A stretch of 64,000 bases of DNA from Gremmenia infestans (Eukaryota; Ascomycota; Leotiomycetes; Helotiales; Hamatocanthoscyphaceae), in NCBI GenBank assembly GCA_032629725.1, contig JAFEVB010000038.1, positions 528,871 through 592,870 on the forward strand, given 5' to 3'. Positions 56,191 to 64,000 of this stretch are shown piece after piece; position 1 is the first letter of the stretch; each line of letters starts with the position of its first letter. The translations under genes and the position numbers were made by a program. The notes beneath the pieces are model-generated. The model was not told the origin of the DNA and made no database searches. It worked only from the letters and a program-made list of their open reading frames with translations.

Positions 56191-58074
56191 CCGTTTTAAG
56201 AAAGGTTATTTAGCAGGTTATTTAGTAAAGTAATAAGGCCCTCTAACTAATAACTAAGTAGAGATAATAGTCTAGGCTTTGCAATTTATATATCTTATAT
56301 AGAAGCGTTTTCCTTTTTAGCAAGTGCTCTTAGTATCTCCTTTTCTACTTACGCGCGCCTACTTAGATAAAATACAGGTTCCTTTAGTATAGGAACCTAT
56401 AAGTATATAGTTACCTAGTAATCTTTATAGTTCCTGCCGCTATAATTATATATAGCACTAATCGCATTTCTAAAGGTTAACTTGTTTATAATCTTATAGT
56501 ATTACTCCCTAAATCAGGCGCTAATTGCTTTGCTTATCCAGCCTAGCTTATAGGTCGTTGCACTTACGTAGATATTAAACTTAGCTTAAATAGCTTCGCA
56601 TATTTTCGCCTAGTCTATATAGCACCCTAGCAGGTCTTAGTTTAGTACTATGCGCTAGCTATCACCTATTAAGGTAGAGAAAGATAGCTATTCCTCCTTT
56701 AGTACTATATCTAGCAATCCTTAATTTAGGTAATAGCGCCCTTTAATTCTAACTAGAAGCTTATTTAGATTAGGTAGTATAATTAGCATATTAGTTGGAT
56801 TCCGTAGCGTCTTAAGGTTACTTCTTAGTTAACTTATAGTAGGTGCTTCTATTTTATTAGTAGTTGCAAATCTTATCCATTTTTATATAGTGCTAGATAT
56901 ACCTAGTATTAGCGCGTTCCTTGTTTCCTCTCTATTGTCTATTATATTAGTAACGCGTAGGTCTTTTATTTATCTTAAGCAGATACGAAAACCTTAAAAG
57001 AGATATATATATCTTAAGTAACTACTATATCCTCTATTTTAATATTGCTACTACCTAGTCTTTTTATTAGCAAATAGTTTATTTTAGTTCTCCTATAATA
57101 GTAGCATACCTGCAGATACTACTTGCGGGCGTGCTTCTCTAGAATTGCTTTCTAAACTTATATTCTCTATCTTAGAGTATATATTAAGCTTTATTATATA
57201 TTTATATAATTTCTAAAGATATAGAAATTCGTGATCTGCCTAATTCTAAGAAGTGTAGTAATACGTAATCTGCTTTATTCTTAAAGGTATTAAAATGCGT
57301 AAACTGCTTAATCTTAGGAAGTATTAAAATGCGTGATCTAGCTTGGCAGAGATTTATATATATTCTTATACACCTATGCTATAACTCCTTATAAATATTA
57401 AAACAAAACCTAACTTATTACTAATACCTACTATTAGTCCTTTTCTACTAATAATAGAATTGCGTCTGCTAGTTGGTATTAGTCTTATCGCTTCCTAGTT
57501 TTACTTTTAACGTACCTATATGCGTATATAAGTAGCGGCGGGGATATATTAGAAAGTAAATGCATATAGGTTTCAGTTCTATAAAAGGTAGATAAGATAG
57601 AAGCGGGTCTAAGATAGATAAGGTTAGGAGTTAGAAAAGTAGATAAGGTTATAATAGTAAATAATCTTAGAAGTAGAGGTATTACTATAGTAAATACTAA
57701 CCGTCCTACTCTTAGTAAAGTTTAAGTTAGATTAAGTAGGCAGGTTTAGGATAAGTAAGGTTATAAATACAAGTAAAGTTATAAATGCAGGCAGGGTTAT
57801 AACTATAAATAATCGTAGAAGCAGGGGTATAACTTCTATAATAATATAAAGTTGCAATACTATCTACTTTATAAAGATTATAATAAAGAGAATGCTAAGT
57901 ATTCTAGCTATTAGTAGTATTTTTCGGTTATTTATTTATATCTTAGAAGTAGAGGTATATTATAGTAAATGCTTACTCTCCCTACTCTTTTCTACCTTCC
58001 TTTATAATCTTCCCTTTTCTACTTTTCCTCTTAAAAAGGCTTTCTTTATAATCTTCTCCGTAGCCTTCGCTTTA

Positions 58075-58590
58075 TAACTGCCTTTGCAAACTGCCTTTAC
58101 AAACTGCCTCCTTAACCTGCCTCTACAACCTACCTCTATAACCTGCCTCCTTAACCTGCCCCGCCTCCGCAACCTTGCCTTCTTAACCTGCAACCTGCTC
58201 TACCTTTATAACCTGCCTCCTTAACCTGCCCCGCCTCCGCAACCTTACCTCCTTAACCTATAACCTGCTCTGCCTCCGCAACCTGCCTCTATAACCTGCC
58301 TTTACTACCTTGCCTCCGTAAACTTGCTTTCTTAACCTGCCTCTATAACCTGCCCCGCCTCTGCAACCTGCCCCTATAACCTGCCCCTACTACCTCGCCT
58401 CTATAAACTTGCCTTCTTAACCTGCCCCTATAACCTGCCCCGCCTCCGCAACCTGCCCCTATAACCTGCCCCTACTACCTTACCTCTATAAACTTGCCTA
58501 CTTAACCTGCCTTTACTACTTCGCCTTTATAAACTTGCCTCTGCAACCTGCTTTCTTAATCTGTCTTTATAACCTGCCTCCGCAAACTTC
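58075..58590. repeat. CCTGCC(T/C)CTATAA minisatellite, about 500 bp
   Basis: Some 40 units of 10-13 bp: AACCTGCCTCTATAACCTG, CCCCGCCTCCGCAA, CTTGCCTTCTTAA. It is C-rich on the plus strand, standing out from the AT block. The overlapping frames on both strands (57892-58193) are chance. Confidence 0.85.
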
Positions 58591-59990
58591 TTTTTTAAAT
58601 AGCTTATATTAATATTTAGTTTTATTACTTCTCCTAGACTACTATATCGTATTATATATATAACCCTACCTTTTTCTAGCTATTCCTTTTAGAGTTCGCA
58701 TACTAATAGTAACTATATAAACTAAAGTAGACTATTATAAAATCGATTCTTCTTTATTATATTCTACTAGCCTAGCCCTATTATTACTATACTATTCGCG
58801 CCTTTTAATCCAAACAATAATAATAATAAGGCTTGCTTCTAGTTTACTATGCCTTAGCACTTAGACTTTACCGCGTGGGGAAACGCCACCGTATAACAGG
58901 TTACACTTTAGGGACCTTTAGAGCAGCTAGTTTATTAGGTTATAAACCTAATAGTATCCAAGTTTTTATCTGCTTAAAACAAAGCTATTAAGGTTATATT
59001 TAAGAAGTGGAAGTTAAATAAGCGTTCTTATGCTAATTTAGAGGTTAAAAAAGAGATTATTAATATAATAATTAAGATTGCTTTAGAAAATAGTACCTTT
59101 CTATAGATTAATAAGTTAAGGGGCTAGTTACTAGCAGCGTTGCTAGCTATAGCCTCTTAATTAGTATAGCTTAGGAAAAAGGTATAGGGAAAAAAGAATA
59201 CTAAGGTACCTTCTTCCCTACTACTATCGCGCTCTCTGCGCCCTAGTAAGTCTAGCTCTATATAATCTAAAGCTACCTTCTCTAGCTCCAACGCTATATT
59301 ATACTATCCTCTACTACCCTTGCGCTTTTTACGCCATAGCTAGTCCAGCTTAGTATAATCTAAAGCAATCTCCTCTAACTCTAATAGCAAATAACCAGCG
59401 GTAACTAGTACTAGTTTAATTATTCTACCGCTTTTAAAGAAAAAAGGTACTTAAGCTATAGCTTAAGCTAATAGAACCCAACCTACTCTTTATCTAGCAG
59501 GCATTTGCCTGCTTTATTACTATAATATCCTAGTCTTTTTACTTACAGATAAGATTATAAAGAGCGCCCTATTATATATAGTTATTAGTATTAGTTCGCT
59601 TATATTATTAGATATCGCTAGAGCTAAATATAAGAATATTCGCTTTAAGCATTTATCTTAGCCTACTTTCCAATCTATTCTAGGATTAACCTACTTTATA
59701 TATCTTTATAGAGATTGCTTATAGAATCTAATATATAATCTTAGCCTACCTACTAATACCCCGGGTTATTAGTCTTAGGTTCTATATATTATAAGTAATA
59801 AGGACTTTAGGGAAGCTATAAGTTTTATATACTATATTATAGAACGGGATTTAGTTAAGCTAGCGTTCGAGATTATACTAGAGATTACACGTTTAATAGA
59901 TATACTAGGGGTTTAGATCTGGACTTATAGTATAGTTATATAGATATAGTTGTAAGATAAAAAGAAACCTCTTTATAACGATCGCCTAGC

Positions 59991-60530
59991 TTACGTAGTG
60001 CTAGGGTAAGTTTTATGACTTAAGTAGGTTCCTAGACCTAGGTTATTATTAGGTTAATGTCGGTATCTATTAATAGATTACTAGTTGCTATACTTAGAAG
60101 TATAGCTTATTATAAAGTATAAAGTAATAAGTATATATTAGGAAATACTATTTAAGTTAAGCATGAAGCTTCTATCTAATAGGTAATAACCTAGTCTTAT
60201 ATAGAACTATTATGCCTTTAGATCCTGATGGATCCTGATAGGCCGCGAGGATCTCTATGGTCCTCCTTAGTCCGTTATGTGACTAATATACTAGAAGAAC
60301 GTTTCTTGCTTATATAAGGAAAATCTGTTCCTACCAAGGGTTCTTCTACGTCTAGAGTTAGATACTAAGCCTAAGGTTCTTTGGTTATATATTATATTTA
60401 TAATACTATTCCCCTCTTAGTTAGCGTAGCCTCTACGCTTAAGTATAATATAGGAAAACATCTTTCTTATAGTATAGCCTTTCTTCTTTCTTATTATACT
60501 ACCTATTCGCGGCGTTAAAGATAAAGAGCG
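59991..60530. other. possible LTR remnant beside the chromovirus
   Basis: Around 60225-60350 the DNA is less AT-rich (GATCCTGATGGATCCTGATA, CCGCGAGGATC) and contains CTTATATAAGG. This is the left flank, where the 3' LTR of the minus-strand chromovirus should lie. I could not define LTR ends. Confidence 0.25.
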
Positions 60531-60539
60531 CTTTATTCT

Positions 60540-61070
60540 TTACGACCGAATTGTCTCTTCTAGCTATCCTATTAATATAAAGTGCACTTATTGTAAATCC
60601 TAAGGCTTGGAGTATATTATGTCTAAATCCTCTAGTTTAGGCAAATGTGGTGCTTGCGTGAAGTTAAAAATAAAGTGTAATATCTATGGGCCGTTGCTTG
60701 CGGACTAGTCTATACTAGAGCGCGAAGAACTTTATCTAGAGCAGAAGAGATAGAAGATGCTCTTAAAACTATTACGCTTTAACCGGTAATAGTCCAAGTT
60801 TAAACGCTATACCTAGGACATATTACGCTAAGGCCTTAAAACCCTTAATAAGCTTAATGCCTTAGAGAAGAAAAAGAAAGTTAAGAAGAAGGAAAGTGGG
60901 CGGTGTAAGCAGGGAACTCTGCCTGCTTCTATTTCTAACTTTCTTGCTAGTAGTTTTTTGCTTAGTCCTAACCCTTTTAGCAACCCTATCTTTATTATAT
61001 CGCTAGCTACGTATAATCCTTTAGACCTGTTCTAGTTAGGTCGGGGTGCTAACCTTAATAGTCTATAAAT
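60540..61070 (+). pseudogene. CxxC-type fungal repeat-associated protein relic
   Basis: The plus strand reads KCTYCKS, GLEYIMSKSS, KCGACVKLKIKCNIYGPLLA, then LEREELYLEQKR and RRYT-like basic/acidic coiled-coil text, then LKTLNKLNALEKKKKVKKK and NPFSNP. C-x2-C, C-x2-C and a later KC give a zinc-cluster-like start followed by a Glu/Lys-rich coiled coil. Proteins of this layout are, from memory, common as hypothetical multi-copy proteins next to transposons in Sordariomycetes. Several stops are present. It overlaps the end of the oppositely oriented chromovirus. Confidence 0.42.
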
Positions 61071-64000
61071 ATCTTAAGGTCCCTAAGTATTATTCCTAGC
61101 TCCTAGGTGTTTTCTAAGTGTAGGTAGTTTATCTATTTAACTAAGTACCTAACACTTCCTCTAACCTATTTATAGTCTAGTATTGCTTTAACCTTATATT
61201 TAGCGTTAGGGTTAACTGGTTGGATTTCTATGATAGGCGCAGGTGGCGCCCCTAGTAGTGCTAGTTTAAGGAGAGATATATAGAATACTAGATATATGTT
61301 TATTATTCTAGGTAGTGCTAATTTATAGTTAACTAGTCCTGTAATTCGTTTAATTTTAAATGGCCCTAGCTTTTTATGATCTAGTTTTATGCTTAATTGT
61401 TTTATTTTGATATTTTTTCGTATTAGGTAGACCTTATCCCCTTCTTTAAGCGTAGGTTCTATACTATATTTTCCGTCGTAGTATAACGCTGCTCTTTTTA
61501 TAAAGAATGCTAGGTCGCTAGCTAGTTCCTTCTAAAGTGCTTTAAGGTCTTCTACCTGCATAGTCGCGGATTAGTTGTCTACTCCTAAGATTATCGCAAA
61601 GCGGTAGGCCTCGGGGTTATAACTATAATTCGCGTATACTAGTAAGATCTTTATATTTTCCGCAGCTAACGTATTATATGCAAACTAGGCAAGTGGTAGA
61701 AGTTCTACCTAGTTATTCTACTTATAGTTTATATAATACCGGATATATATTTCTATTATCTAATTTATCCGTTTAGTTTATCTGTCGGTTTATAGGTAAA
61801 AACTTATTAATAGCTTCCTTTTAATACCTAGCAAAGCTATAAATGCCGTCTAGAATTTTAAAGTAAAAAGCTGATTTCTATCTAATATAATTTCTTCTAG
61901 CGCGCTATAGTTTACTACTACTACTTAGAGAAATGCCTAAGCTAAGTCTTTAGCTATGCTTAACTTCTTATAGGGTATTATATAGGTGTATTTTATTAAC
62001 CTATCTATAATAACTAGGATAGAATTATATTCTACTCCTATTATTAGATCCTTGGATAGTAGTAGTTTAACTATAAAGTCCTATATAATAGATGTCCAGA
62101 GAGTCTTTAGTATATCAGGTAATTGCATTATACTATATAAAGCGTATTATAATACCTTATTCCGTATATAAGCATTATACTTACTAATAACCTTCTTAAC
62201 TATTATTTGCATGCTTAGGAAATAGTATCTCCGCGAGAGCCTTTCCTAGGTTCTAGTATTTCCCTAATATCCGTAAGCTAGTAGCTTATATTATTCCTTA
62301 ACAAATTCTTTTTAGATACTTTTAAGAATATATATCTTATTCTTTATATAGTAGAAGCCTCTCTATATTCTCTAGAAGTATTATAAGATGCCTTCTACTA
62401 CTATATCCCCTTTATATGCTAATCTGATTTTATCTATAAATAGGTTGCTATTAATAGGTCGCGGCTGCGATTTATTATTTATTTAGAATAAGTTATCGCC
62501 GTTTTCCTAGAAGATCGCAACGCTCTTTATTTCCTCTTTTATCTTATATCCTAGCTTCCGACTTAGTATATTAGCGCGTGCGTTTTCTATCCTCTTTATA
62601 TATTTAATTTATAAGTTATAGGTAGCAAGTGTCTCTACCTATCTTATCTATCGCTTATTTAAGTCTTTAGTTATAGTAAAGCTAATAAGATTCTTATGAT
62701 TAGTAAGAATTATTACTAGAAAGTTAGCCCCCTAAAGGTAAACCCTTTATTTCTATAGTGCTTTAACTATTACTAGGAGTTCCTTATTATATATATTATA
62801 GTTAAGTTCTATAGATATTATTTTTCTAGAGTAGTATGCTACTAGATACTAGCTGCTATTCTTATATTTCTATATAAGCACTTCCTCTATTGCTCTATCT
62901 AATGCATTTGTCTCTACTATTAACTTAAGTTCTAGCTGGAAGTTCTAGCGGATAGGTTCCTCTATAAAGGCCTGCTTTAGTTCTTAGAATGCCTTTTCTG
63001 CTTTGTCTGTCTATTTAAACTCTTTCTCCTTTTTTATTAGGTCTATAAGTAGTAGAGCCTTCTTTAAATATAACTTAATAAACTTCTAGTAGAAGTTCGC
63101 AAATCCTAGGAAAGATTGCACCTATTTAACTATAGTTAGTATCTCCTAGGTAATAATCGCTTAGACCTTTTTAGGGTCTAGGCCGATTTTCTCTAGTGTA
63201 ATTATATAGCCTAGAAAGGTGATTTCTTTTATATAGAAGTTGCACTTAGATAGCTTTAGGCGGAATCCCTTTACTGTAAGTGCTTCTAAGATCTATATTA
63301 TATATCCTATGTGCTATTTCTTATTATTTAAATATACTAGTATATTATTAAGGTAATATATATAGAACCTGTCTAAGAAAGCTCTTAACGCGTTATAGTT
63401 AACTTCTTAACAGATTACTAGGGCGTTAGTTAGCCTAAATGGTATAACCTAGTACTTATAGTAACTAAATCTAGTTTAAAATGCCGTTTTCTATTCCTCG
63501 CCTTTTATAATATGGATTAGGTAATATGCGTCTCTTATATCTAGTTATATAAAGATCACCGCCTTTCTTAGATAGTCTTGCATATTATCTGCCTATAGTA
63601 GTAAGTATTAATTTTTTATAGTTATCTTATTTAACTTTTAGTAGTTAATATAAAATTGATCTAGTCTATCTTTTTTCTTTATAAATAGTATTAGCGCTCC
63701 TAATAGGGAGTGCAACTCTCTTATCTATCCTTTAGATAACGCCTTATTAATATACTCCTTCTATAGTCTTATTTTTTCTTTGCTATACCAGCGAAGTAGT
63801 TCCTAAGAAGGTTTATATCCTTTCTTAAGCGGTATCTTATAGTTCTATAGTTAATATTTAGATAAGGCCTTCTTACCTTATAGGTTATTAAACATCTATT
63901 CGAACTTCTTATACTATACTAGTATCTCTTTTTCGACCTTTTTATTATTTGGTGGAGGGCCTTAGATTACGTGCCCTAGCGCGTTATAGGAGGTAGCGCT
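61060..64000 (-). mobile_element. Ty3/gypsy chromovirus, partial, RIP-degraded
   Basis: Minus strand, running in from beyond the right edge. Order right to left: reverse transcriptase (VIPFRLTNALV; active site YLNNILVYLNN at about 63326-63358, normally YLDD), VQSFLGFANFYQKFI downstream, an unread RNase H stretch (about 62.5-63.0 kb), integrase core (EYNSILVIIDRLIKY near 62000), the integrase C-terminal KLGPFKIKRI near 61350, and a chromodomain near 61090-61200 (VKAILDYK-stop-VRGSVRYLVK, then LENT-stop-ELG). RT-RH-IN-chromodomain defines chromoviruses. Stops sit at the expected Trp of the chromodomain and Asp is replaced by Asn in RT and IN. Gag and protease would lie outside the window. Inactive. 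Confidence 0.82.

Larger units (their letters stand above)
53330..59990. mobile_element. unclassified element X, copy B
   Basis: Diverged direct repeat of 36480-42320 with the same landmark order. Copy B is somewhat less decayed. Its left part on the minus strand reads KEAYTCWPPNNNPP, LDKIADLIRDKIE and FFRDEYYL; its right part on the plus strand reads AVKVIFKKWKL, STFQSILGLTYFIY and IYNLSLP. No known transposon domain (DDE, RT, helicase) is seen. The copy is longer than A mainly because of tandem arrays at 55.9-56.2 and 58.1-58.6 kb. Confidence 0.5.
30361..64000. other. AT-rich, RIP-like repeat block
   Basis: The text is dominated by TA, TTA, CTAG and TATA words and holds almost no open frame above 60 codons on either strand over more than 33 kb. 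Where protein families can be read (LINE, Ty3/gypsy), stops replace Trp/Gln and catalytic Asp codons became Asn, which fits C-to-T and G-to-A changes. This is the signature of repeat-induced point mutation and of AT-isochores in Pezizomycotina. No gene in it appears functional. Confidence 0.82.

Noticed and set aside
57892..58193. Overlapping ORFs on both strands (61 and 63 aa)
   Set aside because: Both run into the C-rich minisatellite and have no domain; length is due to the array lacking stops.
61986..62171. 61-aa plus-strand ORF
   Set aside because: Antisense to the integrase core of the chromovirus.
1..64000. Bacterial or organellar origin of the window
   Set aside because: Spliceosomal introns, fungal gene families and RIP-type repeats exclude it.

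Overview
The window is nuclear DNA of a filamentous ascomycete (Pezizomycotina). The supporting signs are genes split by 44-66 nt GT-AG introns, fungus-specific families (DUF4470, a HeLo-associated pseudokinase, a DUF3435-type tyrosine recombinase, fungal MscS with EF-hand), Fot1/pogo transposase relics, and a sharp split into a gene-bearing half (1 to about 30.26 kb) and an AT-rich, TpA-rich half (about 30.27 to 64 kb). The AT-rich half looks like repeats mutated by RIP (repeat-induced point mutation, C to T on either strand). The species cannot be fixed from the sequence.

Left half. A PD-(D/E)XK/Uma2-like nuclease-fold gene (1717-2921, three exons) is followed by a 180-aa orphan gene (3548-4090), an unrecognised small gene (4908-5363) and a frameshifted HeLo-associated pseudokinase (6073-7522). 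Two fragments of Fot1/pogo transposase lie at 4600-4782 and 8470-8696. A long, stop-ridden DUF3435-type tyrosine recombinase relic with C2H2-like tail fills 9001-12222. The best preserved block is 12.8-19.8 kb: a DUF4470 gene, a SET-MYND gene and a divergently transcribed C2H2 zinc-finger gene. From 20.2 to 24.5 kb the DNA is a graveyard: a broken second copy of the 3548-4090 gene, a frameshifted REXO/ISG20-type exonuclease, a possible RBR-ligase remnant, the 3' half of a tRNA-Leu and a truncated MFS transporter. One intact-looking glutamine-amidotransferase-like gene sits among them. A mechanosensitive (MscS) channel gene with EF-hand (27857-30261) lies directly against the AT-rich block and carries three nonsense codons of the kind RIP makes.

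Right half. A GC-rich spacer and a TTAGGG-TTAGGG motif mark the boundary near 30.27-30.36 kb. Beyond it no open frame longer than about 75 codons remains. What can be read through the stops: a LINE-type element (minus strand; RT active site now YANN), two diverged direct copies of an unclassified element of about 6 kb (36.5-42.3 and 53.3-60.0 kb) whose left and right parts read on opposite strands, LTR-like repeats at 36.2 and 48.1 kb, several recurring palindromes of 36-44 bp, many minisatellites, and a Ty3/gypsy chromovirus (minus strand, RT-RH-IN-chromodomain, running off the right edge). A plus-strand CxxC protein relic abuts the chromovirus.

Overall the window reads as a compartmentalised, possibly subtelomeric or accessory region where RIP has spread from repeats into neighbouring genes. 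I found no operon-like pathway. The likeliest functional genes are the Uma2-like gene, SET-MYND, C2H2, the amidotransferase-like gene and perhaps DUF4470.
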